Origin: a virus
IMG/VR virus record: IMGVR_UViG_3300025645_000441
Location: 1-24,052 of that record
DNA length: 24,052 nt
Reading direction: 5' to 3' (one strand)
The position numbers and the translations under genes are program-made. How positions within the stretch are numbered: position 1 is the stretch's first letter; each line of letters opens with the position of its first letter. Shown here piece by piece: positions 1 to 7,560 of the stretch. The notes under the pieces were generated by a model. The model saw only the letters and a list, made by a program, of their open reading frames with translations. It did no database searches and had not been told where the DNA came from.

Positions 1-1179
1 CACCTTGAGGATGCTATCCTCAACGCAGGTGTAAATGGCGCGAGACAGGCAATCAACCATCTAAGAGCATTGCGTGATATGCTTGCAGGTAACACTAATG
101 CTCCCGTGAACGTGACAATTAAGTGGGACGGCGCGCCGGCGGTGTTTGCTGGAACTGATCCTAGTGATGGTAAGTTCTTTGTCGCAAAGAAAGGTATCTT
201 CAATAAGAATCCTAAAATATATAAATCAAACTCTGATATAGATGATGACACCTCAGGTGATTTGAATACAAAATTGAAGCTGGCACTAAAGCACTTGCCA
301 GCACTTGGCATTAAAGGAGTAGTTCAAGGTGATTTCTTATATTCGCGGGAGGATATCAAGGACATTGATATTGACGGAGAACCGCATATTACTTTCCATC
401 CTAATACGATTGTTTATGCGATACCAAAGAAAAGCGAACTCGCAAAAACAATACTTAAATCCAGAATCGGAGTGGTTTGGCACACTACGTACCGAGGAGA
501 CTCTTTTGAAACAATGTCTGCTAGTTTTGGAGAGGAGATTGCAAGCGGTCTCAAAAAAACTTCAGAAGTCTGGTCGTTAGACGCAACGTACAGAGATTTG
601 TCAGGTTCAGCTACAATGACGAAAGCTGAAACAAAAGCGGTGACAGATATTCTTTCAAATGCAGGTAGACTATTCAGAAAGCTAGATCGAAAAGTTCTTG
701 ACGGTATATCGGACGATCCAGAAAGACTAATGCGAACAAAGGTTTTTGTCAATAGTAAAATTCGTGAAGGTCAGCGCATCGGAAATCCTAAGAAATTTGT
801 CGATGATCTTGTCAAGTACATCAACGATTACTATGGTAAAGAAGAATCCAAGCGTACATCTGAAAAAGGTAAAATCACTCAGCGTCAGAAAAAAGAAACT
901 GTGCTCGAATACTTCAACAGAGTTGACAAGCGCGAGATTGTCAAGATGTTTGAGATGTACAATCTACTGATAGACGCTAAGTTGATTATCATAAAAAAAC
1001 TTGACAAGGCAAAACAGATCGACACGCTATTGCTTACACCTAACGGATACAAAGTAACAGGTCAAGAAGGATTTGTTGCAATCGATCACACGGGAAAGAA
1101 CGCAATAAAACTTGTTGACAGATTGCAATTCTCACACGCAAATTTCTCATCAGATATTATCAAGGGTTGGGATAAGTAA
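1..1179 (+). CDS. Ligase-like covalent nucleotidyltransferase, 5'-truncated by the window
   Basis: The reading frame is open from base 1, so the true start lies upstream; 392 codons are visible. The protein belongs to a family I recall only as a conserved hypothetical in T4-like cyanophages. Its motifs resemble the DNA/RNA ligase nucleotidyltransferase core: IKWDGAPAVF (motif I-like K-x-D-G, Lys codon at 121-123), VVQGDFLY (motif III-like, about 316-345), EGFVAI (motif IV-like, about 1066) and AIKLVDR (motif V-like, about 1105). Their order and spacing fit an enzyme that forms a lysyl-NMP intermediate and could seal or cap nucleic acid ends. No OB-fold or other accessory domain is obvious. 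A late-type promoter follows it. That it is coding is certain; the ligase assignment is inference from motifs. Confidence 0.72.
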   Translation, partial: HLEDAILNAGVNGARQAINHLRALRDMLAGNTNAPVNVTIKWDGAPAVFAGTDPSDGKFFVAKKGIFNKNPKIYKSNSDIDDDTSGDLNTKLKLALKHLPALGIKGVVQGDFLYSREDIKDIDIDGEPHITFHPNTIVYAIPKKSELAKTILKSRIGVVWHTTYRGDSFETMSASFGEEIASGLKKTSEVWSLDATYRDLSGSATMTKAETKAVTDILSNAGRLFRKLDRKVLDGISDDPERLMRTKVFVNSKIREGQRIGNPKKFVDDLVKYINDYYGKEESKRTSEKGKITQRQKKETVLEYFNRVDKREIVKMFEMYNLLIDAKLIIIKKLDKAKQIDTLLLTPNGYKVTGQEGFVAIDHTGKNAIKLVDRLQFSHANFSSDIIKGWDK

Positions 1180-1182
1180 TTA

Positions 1183-1190
1183 CATAAATA
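1183..1190 (+). promoter_or_regulatory. T4-type late promoter
   Basis: CATAAATA differs from the T4 late consensus TATAAATA at one position. It lies in the 42-bp gap between two genes; T4 geometry puts the transcription start near 1196, about 26 bases before the next start codon, which has an AAGG ribosome site. Confidence 0.65.
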
Positions 1191-1221
1191 GCAGAAACAT
1201 GTTATATATTAAGGTAGACAT

Positions 1222-1947
1222 ATGAGCAAGTATTATCCAGTAGAAGACACATTCTTGAACGCCTCTCGTGGTTTGATTAAGGGTGGTTCAGTAAGAAACA
1301 TTTTCGGCAAAGCACTTGGTACAGGCTCAATTGTGACTGCTGAATATAGAACGCCATGGGAACTCGCCAGTAACTACGCTTTTCCTACAGCGGCGTCTGT
1401 AATGAGTATTGTGAGTACAAGCGAAACAGATGACTCACAAATACTAGTCTCTGGATTGGATATTAACTTTGAGCCAGTATCACAAGTCGTTACTCTAACT
1501 GGGTTGACTCCAGTTATCACTACAGTAGAATTTTATCGCATCAACGATCTTGTTGAACTCAGCGATAATTTGGCAGGAGATGTGACTGCTTCTGCTGGTG
1601 GTACAGTTTATGGTAAAATAATTTCTGGAACTGGTAAGATGCAGTCTGCACACTATACTGTACCTGCAGGACATTGTTTCTATCTATATCGTATCGACGC
1701 CTTTGCAACGGATTCGAATGGTGGTAAAGCTGCTTTCTTTAGAAACTATGTTGGTAACAACACGGCAAATACTATATTCAGAGTTGCTGAAACACAGTTC
1801 TTCAACAACATGAATATCGTAAGACGATTCCCATTCAAATATGATCAAAAGTCTGACATTAAATTGCAATTGAAATCTTCTTCGGGTTCAATTGACGGTT
1901 CTATTTTTGCTGAAGGATTGCTTTTAGCTGAGCCACTAGGCGGCTGA
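1222..1947 (+). CDS. Probable virion structural protein
   Basis: This 241-aa protein is rich in Gly, Ser, Thr and short beta-type segments, with no signal peptide or membrane segment and no enzyme motif. It starts MSKYYPVEDTFLNASRG and ends LLLAEPLGG. It is a single-gene transcription unit: a late-type promoter in front and a strong intrinsic terminator 30 bp behind. That setting and the composition suggest an abundant late virion component such as a capsid decoration, fibre or neck protein. I recall similar proteins in marine T4-like phages but cannot name the family. The structural role is inference. Confidence 0.6.
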   Translation: MSKYYPVEDTFLNASRGLIKGGSVRNIFGKALGTGSIVTAEYRTPWELASNYAFPTAASVMSIVSTSETDDSQILVSGLDINFEPVSQVVTLTGLTPVITTVEFYRINDLVELSDNLAGDVTASAGGTVYGKIISGTGKMQSAHYTVPAGHCFYLYRIDAFATDSNGGKAAFFRNYVGNNTANTIFRVAETQFFNNMNIVRRFPFKYDQKSDIKLQLKSSSGSIDGSIFAEGLLLAEPLGG

Positions 1948-1978
1948 TATTTTGTCACATGTGCGTATTACGCATAAC

Positions 1979-2016
1979 GGGGTTGAGAGTTTAACAAGAC
2001 TCTCGACCCCTTTTTT
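1979..2016 (+). terminator. Rho-independent terminator
   Basis: A 12-bp stem (1979-1990 with 1999-2010, one G-T wobble) with an 8-base loop is followed by six T residues. It closes the unit of the structural gene ending at 1947. Confidence 0.93.
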
Positions 2017-2028
2017 CTGCACCTGCAT

Positions 2029-2036
2029 TATAAATA
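2029..2036 (+). promoter_or_regulatory. T4-type late promoter (perfect TATAAATA)
   Basis: An exact match to the T4 late consensus lies just after the terminator and 48 bases before the DUF1127 gene start; the predicted start of transcription is near 2042. Confidence 0.8.
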
Positions 2037-2083
2037 TGCGTATGAGCAAAGGCTCAATTACACAACACATACAGGAGAAATAA

Positions 2084-2317
2084 ATGTCACATGCAATGAT
2101 ATATGCAAAGGGCATTCTAGCAGAGTGTATAACATCACTCGTGGAATTGATCGACGACATTAAGCTATCACACAAACACAGAAAAGATGTTAATAGAACA
2201 ATCTCAGAATTGAGCAAGCTTACAGACAGAGAACTTGCTGATTTAGGCATGAATCGTGGAATGATTCGACAGGTTGCAGAAGGTACAGTTAATTGCGAAG
2301 GTCGTATTGCGAAATGA
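2084..2317 (+). CDS. DUF1127 small protein
   Basis: This 77-aa protein carries a C-terminal DUF1127 motif, SELSKLTDRELADLGMNR, in the last 40 residues, preceded by a helical N-terminal half, which is the architecture of the longer alphaproteobacterial DUF1127 proteins. An AGGAGA ribosome site stands 7 bases before the ATG. In Rhodobacter and Agrobacterium, DUF1127 proteins are arginine-rich RNA-associated regulators tied to small-RNA turnover and stress or nutrient responses. Its late promoter implies expression late in infection. It overlaps the next gene by ATGA, so the two are translationally coupled. Family assignment is firm; a role in changing host RNA metabolism is inference. Confidence 0.85.
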   Translation: MSHAMIYAKGILAECITSLVELIDDIKLSHKHRKDVNRTISELSKLTDRELADLGMNRGMIRQVAEGTVNCEGRIAK

Positions 2318-2466
2318 ACATTCTTTCAAAATTATTAAATAGATTTATGAGAGCATTCGAAATAGCTGGGTATCTTAGGGCAGGTAACGTTATGCGACAG
2401 TATGGTCTAGACGAACACGCAAAAAGTTGCTTTACTATGGCTAACGAGCTAAGAGCGAAAAAATAA
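2314..2466 (+). CDS. 50-aa basic protein coupled to DUF1127
   Basis: The ATG overlaps the DUF1127 stop (ATGA). The 50-aa product begins MNILSKLLNRFMRAFEIAGY and ends ANELRAKK. It is basic and helical, with a pattern (YLRAGNVMRQYGLDEHAKSC) like small alphaproteobacterial proteins found near DUF1127 genes. A terminator follows 28 bases after the stop. No enzyme motif is visible. The overlap and shared unit make it very likely a real gene working with its neighbour. Confidence 0.7.
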   Translation: MNILSKLLNRFMRAFEIAGYLRAGNVMRQYGLDEHAKSCFTMANELRAKK

Positions 2467-2493
2467 TAAATAGACTTGAGGTCTATTAATCAC

Positions 2494-2519
2494 AAAGGCG
2501 GGCTTCGGCGCGCCTTTTT
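2494..2519 (+). terminator. Rho-independent terminator with UUCG loop
   Basis: A GC-rich stem with one G-G mismatch is closed by a C(UUCG)G tetraloop and followed by five T residues. A second small hairpin (2469-2475 with 2481-2487) stands just upstream. Together they end the DUF1127 unit. Confidence 0.88.
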
Positions 2520-2567
2520 CTGTTTAGAGACTATAACTTTAGTAACGATCTAATATGGAATATAGTA

Positions 2568-3206
2568 ATGACCACGCATAAAGAACTTACATCATACAGA
2601 GAATGTGGACACGAAGGTGTCGATGAACTTCTTTGGGTTACCACAGATACAGGCGCTTTTGGTCACGAAAATGATGGACCTCTTAGAGACTGGATAAAAG
2701 GTAAAGACAACATATTAGAACATGCTGAAAAATTTGACACTGTTGTTCAGGCTGGCGGAAACTGTGGAATGTACGCTAGATTTTACAAGAATTATTTTAA
2801 AGAAGTCTATACATTCGAACCCGATGAACTTAACTACTACTGCTTAGACGCAAATTGTCAGGGAGAAGATTTTCATAAGTTTCTAGGTGGACTCGGAAAC
2901 ACTAGAGAGAAGTTTTCACTAAAAGCTGGTAGTGAGACTAATGTTGGAACGCATAAAATTGTTGAATCCGCTGGGGATGTACAGATGTACATGTTAGATG
3001 ACATGAACCTAAACCATTGTGATTTAATTCACTATGACTTAGAAGGTTATGAAGAAACTGCACTTAAAGGATCGATAGAAACTATAAAAAGATTTAAGCC
3101 TGTTATCGTGGTAGAAAGACTTAGTGGAAGCGATTTACTAGAAAATCTGGGCTATAAAGAACACGGTAGAACTTTCATGGACCACATCTATATTTACAAT
3201 GCATAA
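2568..3206 (+). CDS. FkbM-family SAM-dependent methyltransferase
   Basis: The 212-aa protein matches the FkbM (Methyltransf_21) pattern: an AdoMet-binding glycine motif VVQAGGNCGMY (about residue 60) followed by an acidic end of strand two, YTFEPD, then YDLEGYEETALKG and FKPVIVVER near the C terminus. The usual motif I Asp is Gln here (VQAGG). FkbM enzymes generally O-methylate sugars or polyketides. The gene overlaps the following sulfotransferase by 8 bases, so the pair is probably coupled and acts on a common glycan, perhaps host surface polysaccharide or a virion glycan. I see no clear promoter after the preceding terminator, and the ribosome site is weak. Confidence 0.85.
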   Translation: MTTHKELTSYRECGHEGVDELLWVTTDTGAFGHENDGPLRDWIKGKDNILEHAEKFDTVVQAGGNCGMYARFYKNYFKEVYTFEPDELNYYCLDANCQGEDFHKFLGGLGNTREKFSLKAGSETNVGTHKIVESAGDVQMYMLDDMNLNHCDLIHYDLEGYEETALKGSIETIKRFKPVIVVERLSGSDLLENLGYKEHGRTFMDHIYIYNA

Positions 3207-3840
3207 TTTTTATATATTCGGTCTACAGAGATCAGGCACAAATTTTATCGAAACCATAATGCAAAAAAATTTCGAGTGTAAGAAAGGTAACAATGCTACT
3301 GTTTGGAAGCACTCAATAGATGTGCCATTAGAATATGACGAATCTTTAAAGACAATCGTGATACACAAAAATCCATATACTTGGGTTGAGTCTATAGCAT
3401 ATAGAACCAGCATTGATTGGATCGATACGCAGACAACATATGATCCATTAGAGTATTCAAAATTCTGTACGATAGGTAAGAAGAGAAAGTTTAATGTTAT
3501 AAATCTATGCAAAACTTACAAGCACTTTCATGACACATGGTTACCTCGGGCTGATATGATTATAAGATATGAAGATTTGCTCATACCAGAGAAACGCGAT
3601 AATATCATATCTCGTATACATACAGACTTGCATATACCAAAGAAATATGTTGTAGATAATACATGGGAAATACCTGAAAAGGGCACAATATCGCTATCAA
3701 GAAAATATGACGATTCGCGTGAACAATACTACATAAAAGGTCAACCAGAACACTTGAATGATCGTATAGTATTCGCCATCAATCACACTGTAACACCCGA
3801 ATTGATACGAGATATGGGATATAATGTCTTAGGTCAATAG
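3199..3840 (+). CDS. PAPS-dependent sulfotransferase-like protein
   Basis: The 213-aa protein opens with a phosphosulfate-binding P-loop, FGLQRSGTNFI (residues 7-17), and has a 3'-phosphate-binding-like segment HKNPYTWVES (56-65) and the typical RYEDLL motif in the middle. These are hallmarks of cytosolic-type sulfotransferases, which move a sulfuryl group from PAPS to a sugar or other hydroxyl. It overlaps the FkbM methyltransferase by 8 bases, and the two enzymes probably decorate the same acceptor. The acceptor cannot be told from sequence. The pair sits between a terminator and a late promoter and looks like an inserted cargo cassette. Confidence 0.82.
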   Translation: MHNFYIFGLQRSGTNFIETIMQKNFECKKGNNATVWKHSIDVPLEYDESLKTIVIHKNPYTWVESIAYRTSIDWIDTQTTYDPLEYSKFCTIGKKRKFNVINLCKTYKHFHDTWLPRADMIIRYEDLLIPEKRDNIISRIHTDLHIPKKYVVDNTWEIPEKGTISLSRKYDDSREQYYIKGQPEHLNDRIVFAINHTVTPELIRDMGYNVLGQ

Positions 3841-3843
3841 ATG

Positions 3844-3851
3844 TATAAATA
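3844..3851 (+). promoter_or_regulatory. T4-type late promoter (perfect TATAAATA)
   Basis: The exact consensus sits 3 bases after the sulfotransferase stop and 54 bases before the 823-aa gene, which has a TAGGAGAA ribosome site. It probably drives the cargo cluster. Confidence 0.82.
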
Positions 3852-3905
3852 ACACGTATCACAGTGAGTCTACGGAAAACCTGTGATGGAAAATAGGAGA
3901 ACAAA

Positions 3906-6377
3906 ATGTCAGACGATGTTGAAAAGAAGGCTGAAAAAAAGCCATCGAAAAAAGATGAAAAGATTATCAAAAACACTATCGAAGTGAATCCTACGTTAAA
4001 AGAGCAAACTGAAAAGACAGTTGTGTTAGGATGGGGTCGTATGAACCCAGTGACAGTTGGTCACGAAAAACTCGCAAACAAGATCAAGTCTGTTGCAAAG
4101 AAAAGCAACGCAACTCCTTTGATCTATCTCACACATTCCCATGATCCGAAGAAAAACCCTTTGAAGTATGACGATAAGGTCACTCTTGCTAAGAAAGCAT
4201 TCGGTCGTGATGTTGTACAAAAGTCCAAATCAAAAACAATCATTCAAGTAATGCAAGAACTAGATGGTAAGTATGACAATGTTATCGTTGTCGTGGGTCA
4301 AGATCGCATTGCAGAATTCGAAAAGCTTCTCACAAAATATAATGGTAAAGATTACACATTCGATAGCATCAAAATTGTATCAGCAGGTGATAGGGATCCA
4401 GATGCAGAAGGTGTCGAAGGTATGTCCGCATCAAAGATGAGAGCCGCGGCAGCGTCAGGTAAAAAGGATGACTTTATGTCAGGTCTACCAAAGGCTCTTC
4501 AGCGCGACGGAGAAAAGGTATATGATATGGTTCGTTCTGGTATGAATATTAACGAAGAAGTCGATCTTGAAGAAGATCGTGAACCTATGACACGCACACA
4601 ACGCCGCAATATGGCTATCGCAATGCGCCGTAATAAATCAAAGATTGCAGCAGGTCGTCGTAGAGCCGCAAATCGTAAGCCTACACCTGAGAAGATTAAG
4701 ATACGCGCTAATAAGCGCGCCCGCGATATCATCAAGAAGAAAGTCATTGGCAAATCTGGAATGTCGTATGACGAACTAAGCGATTCGCAAAAGCAAATGA
4801 TAGACAAAAAAGTGATGAAGCGTCAGGCTGCCATAAAGCGTCTTGCAAAAAAACTCATTCCAAAAATTAGATCAGAAGAACTTGATATTAACGCAGCGTT
4901 TACTCTCAATGAAGATTTTGAAACTTTGGTTGAACGTAAGACACCACAAGATGACAATATCAAAGACATGGAAGGCACACAGCCTAAAAAGTATTATAGC
5001 GGTGTGAAGAAATCTGAAAAAGATGATCGCGCTCGACACTTTGCTAAGGGTGCAAAAATGGACGATGATAATCCAGCTGCATATCGCGCTCGTCACTTTG
5101 CTAAGGGTGCAAAAATGGACGATGATAATCCAGCTGCATACAAGCCAGCACCAGGTGATGAAGATGCTGAGACAAAACCATCTAAGCATACCAAGAAGTA
5201 TAAAGAGATGTTTGACGAAGCCTCAGAAAATGATGTTAAACCTAGAAAGCGATATCACAATCTACTAAACTCTAACGGTACACCTAAAATTGATATGCGT
5301 TTCAAAGCGTTTCGTGCAAAGAAGCCTATGACTGAAGAGTTTGAAAATGACACGCAAGTTATCAATCTTATCGACAATATCTGGGAATCAGTTGAACTTG
5401 AAGAAAGCAAGACAGATGCCGCACTTCAGAAGAAGGCTGACAAGACTGAAATCTCAAAAAGCATTCTAAAGAATGTTTATGATAGAGGTGTTGCAGCATG
5501 GCGCACTGGTCATAGACCTGGTACTACCCCAGCGCAATGGGGTATGGCGAGAGTAAATAGTTTTGTCACAAAGGGCAAAGGTACATGGGGCAAAGCTGAT
5601 TCTGATCTGGCTGCAAAAGTTCGTAGTGAAGAAGTTGAACTAGACTCATTCTTTGACTTGAACGAACAGCTTGAACTTACTGAAGCGTCAATTCTCGACA
5701 AAGCACTTGCTGCAGTACATAAGCACGTTCTCGGTGGAACTGAACTTGGGGACATTGCATATCAAGTATCTCGTGCGCGTGGCGTAGACATGTCTGGTCG
5801 TGAACTTGAAAAGGCGTATGTAAGCAAATACGGCAAACCTGATACAGATAAAAAAGTTAATCCAGAATTACGTGCAAGACTCATGAAGAAATATAGCGTC
5901 AAGGAAGAGCATGGCGCAGGCGACGAAGGAACTGACAAGCTTACTAAGAAGTATAAGAAAGATACTCCTGGTGAAGATATGAACGAATCTTTTGACTCGT
6001 TGATGGAAGCCGAATGTCAGCTAATTGGCATGAAACAAATCAAACAGTTTGAAAAAGTTGTTGATGAACTGTTCAAGAAGTTTGATATTGACTTCAACTT
6101 TACAAAGCACTTCGGTGAACGTATGAGTGATGGCAGAAACACTCCTTGTATCACACTCAAAGAGTTGGCTGCATTTATCAAGAAGATTTACGCAAAGCAA
6201 GGTAAATCGATCAAAGGCGTTGCTGGCGCAGAAGCTGTCATCAAAGACATCCAAAGTGACTTGAATATTCCTGTTGCTGTTACTTACGACACGAAAAACG
6301 ATGAATTCGATGTTGTCATGAAAACTATCATGCGCAAGAAGAACTTCAAGAGTCCAGATAAAGTGATTACATACTAA
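3906..6377 (+). CDS. Modular protein: N-terminal nucleotidyltransferase plus basic and linker modules
   Basis: The 823-aa product has several blocks. Residues 37-200 form a cytidylyltransferase-like Rossmann domain (GRMNPVTVGHEKL, an HxGH-type site, and SASKMR as the second motif). Residues 228-322 are very basic and helical, probably DNA-binding. Residues 375-412 are a perfect 19-aa tandem repeat. Residues 503-575 hold a block with AAWRTGHRPGTTPAQW, which I tentatively recall as DUF5824. Residues 595-645 are a small helical block. Residues 700-823 form a conserved cyanophage-type end domain (FTKHFGERMSDGRN, IMRKKNF). Acidic linkers between blocks carry I/L-x-E triplets (217, 336, 343, 500, 587, 593, 701) that fit the T4 gp21 prohead protease consensus, so the protein may be cut into pieces in the capsid. 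This last point is inference. Confidence 0.85.
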   Translation: MSDDVEKKAEKKPSKKDEKIIKNTIEVNPTLKEQTEKTVVLGWGRMNPVTVGHEKLANKIKSVAKKSNATPLIYLTHSHDPKKNPLKYDDKVTLAKKAFGRDVVQKSKSKTIIQVMQELDGKYDNVIVVVGQDRIAEFEKLLTKYNGKDYTFDSIKIVSAGDRDPDAEGVEGMSASKMRAAAASGKKDDFMSGLPKALQRDGEKVYDMVRSGMNINEEVDLEEDREPMTRTQRRNMAIAMRRNKSKIAAGRRRAANRKPTPEKIKIRANKRARDIIKKKVIGKSGMSYDELSDSQKQMIDKKVMKRQAAIKRLAKKLIPKIRSEELDINAAFTLNEDFETLVERKTPQDDNIKDMEGTQPKKYYSGVKKSEKDDRARHFAKGAKMDDDNPAAYRARHFAKGAKMDDDNPAAYKPAPGDEDAETKPSKHTKKYKEMFDEASENDVKPRKRYHNLLNSNGTPKIDMRFKAFRAKKPMTEEFENDTQVINLIDNIWESVELEESKTDAALQKKADKTEISKSILKNVYDRGVAAWRTGHRPGTTPAQWGMARVNSFVTKGKGTWGKADSDLAAKVRSEEVELDSFFDLNEQLELTEASILDKALAAVHKHVLGGTELGDIAYQVSRARGVDMSGRELEKAYVSKYGKPDTDKKVNPELRARLMKKYSVKEEHGAGDEGTDKLTKKYKKDTPGEDMNESFDSLMEAECQLIGMKQIKQFEKVVDELFKKFDIDFNFTKHFGERMSDGRNTPCITLKELAAFIKKIYAKQGKSIKGVAGAEAVIKDIQSDLNIPVAVTYDTKNDEFDVVMKTIMRKKNFKSPDKVITY
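5028..5141 (+). repeat. 57-bp in-frame tandem duplication
   Basis: Two adjacent 57-bp copies (5028-5084, 5085-5141) encode RARHFAKGAKMDDDNPAAY twice and differ only at two synonymous third positions. The near identity points to a recent duplication inside the 823-aa gene. Confidence 0.97.
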
Positions 6378-6823
6378 TGATACGCTTTAAACATTATATC
6401 AGCGAGTTGCATATATGGCAACCAACTAAAGCTCAAACTAAAGGCATCGCACGTGGTGACATGCCTCAAGTGAGAACATCCGACTACGAAGAATTGATAG
6501 AATTTCTTCGCACTAAGGACATAAAACTAAAGAAGATGAAAGTGAAAGCTAGTGCATTGAAAGCTACGCAGCGCAACTTTAATGTTGATAAAATTACAAG
6601 TGCTGCTCAGAACTATTCAACGCTACACAAGGCTAAACCAATCATCGTAAGTTCAGATAATTATATTATCGATGGGCATCATAGATGGTTAGGTGCTGTG
6701 AATGTTGGTGGCGATATCGACATATATAAAGCAAACGTGAACGTCAATGAACTTCTAGACGCAGTTAAAGAATTCCCGAAATCATTCACAAAAAATATTA
6801 ATGAGGAAACCAATGACATTTAA
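6377..6823 (+). CDS. ParB/sulfiredoxin-like domain protein with internal-protein leader
   Basis: The 148-aa protein has a ParB-like nuclease-fold signature: RNFNVDKI followed by KPIIVSSDNYIIDGHHRWLG in its second half. Such domains occur in DNA-binding partition proteins, in nucleases and in kinases of the sulfiredoxin fold, and here no helix-turn-helix follows. The N terminus MIRFKHYISEL resembles the leader of T4 internal proteins, with a candidate I-S-E cleavage site. The ATG shares one base with the preceding TAA (TAATG), and the 3' end overlaps the endolysin gene. The fold is fairly sure; nuclease activity and packaging into the head are inference. Confidence 0.75.
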   Translation: MIRFKHYISELHIWQPTKAQTKGIARGDMPQVRTSDYEELIEFLRTKDIKLKKMKVKASALKATQRNFNVDKITSAAQNYSTLHKAKPIIVSSDNYIIDGHHRWLGAVNVGGDIDIYKANVNVNELLDAVKEFPKSFTKNINEETNDI

Positions 6824-7265
6824 ATTATCAAAAAGATCGCTAAACAAACTCGAAGGCGTGAAGCCAGAACTTATCAGAGTTGTAAATCGTGCAATTGAAC
6901 TTTCAAGCGTAGACTTTGGTGTTATACAGGGTATGAGAACAGTCGAAGAGCAAAGACAACTTGTTGCTAAAGGTGCTTCACAGACGATGAAATCTAAGCA
7001 TTTGACAGGTGATGCAGTCGATCTTATGGCATACATCGGATCACGTGGATCGTGGGAACTTAATCTATACGACAACATCGCAGACGCTATGAAAGCTGCT
7101 GCTTTGGAAGAGGATGTGAAGATTCGCTGGGGTGCAGCATGGCAGATTTCTGACATCCGTGATTGGGATGGTACGATGCAAGACGCTATGGATGCATACA
7201 TTGATCTTCGCCGTTCGCAGGGTAGACGCCCGTTCATCGACGGTCCACATTTCGAATTGAACTGA
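6813..7265 (+). CDS. M15-family peptidase endolysin
   Basis: The 150-aa protein matches L-alanyl-D-glutamate peptidases such as the phage T5 endolysin: SKHLTGDAVDLM supplies zinc ligands His63 and Asp70, and IDGPHFEL gives Asp143 and His146 as the catalytic and third ligand residues. It would cut the peptide stems of host peptidoglycan. There is no signal peptide, so a holin is expected. The start at 6813 is preferred over an in-frame ATG at 6801 because GAGGA lies 7 bases ahead of it. It overlaps the ParB-like gene by 11 bases. Its place among putative head-cargo genes leaves open a role in entry as well as lysis. Confidence 0.88.
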   Translation: MTFKLSKRSLNKLEGVKPELIRVVNRAIELSSVDFGVIQGMRTVEEQRQLVAKGASQTMKSKHLTGDAVDLMAYIGSRGSWELNLYDNIADAMKAAALEEDVKIRWGAAWQISDIRDWDGTMQDAMDAYIDLRRSQGRRPFIDGPHFELN

Positions 7266-7266
7266 T

Positions 7267-7560
7267 ATGAAGTCTTTTAGTTCTTATATCAGTGAAGGTG
7301 TTATGCTACAGTTCATACGTGGCAAAGATCAAGATGTTCTAAAGATGTGGGACACTAAAGAAAAAAGCTGGGTAGAACTTCGTGGTAAAAAGGGGTTCGA
7401 GACTACCTACGATGCAAAAGATCCTCTACACAGGGCGATTACTGCACTTGGCAAGTCTGCTAACATATCGGATTTTATGAATGGCGATGTTGTCAACATA
7501 AATCCAAATCACCCAGACGCGAAGAAAGCTTTGAAGACAATACAGGGACTAATGAAGTGA
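7267..7560 (+). CDS. Unknown 97-aa protein with internal-protein-like leader
   Basis: The product starts MKSFSSYISEGVMLQF, a leader very like T4 internal proteins, with a candidate I-S-E/G prohead-protease site at residues 8-10. The rest is mixed and charged, with no recognised domain (WDTKEKSWVELRG, HPDAKKALKTIQGLMK). The gene lies 1 base after the endolysin stop and overlaps the next gene by ATGA, so it is embedded in the same transcript. Packaging in the capsid is inference from the leader. Confidence 0.7.
   Translation: MKSFSSYISEGVMLQFIRGKDQDVLKMWDTKEKSWVELRGKKGFETTYDAKDPLHRAITALGKSANISDFMNGDVVNINPNHPDAKKALKTIQGLMK

Noticed and set aside
1963-1973. Short palindrome GCGTATTACGC after the structural gene
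   Set aside because: Only 5-bp arms with a 1-base centre, next to a far stronger terminator; no clear role.
3779-3976. 65-aa minus-strand frame over the 3844 promoter
   Set aside because: It crosses a perfect late promoter and two plus-strand gene ends; the Phe/Ser-rich product looks like a shadow of Lys/Glu codons.
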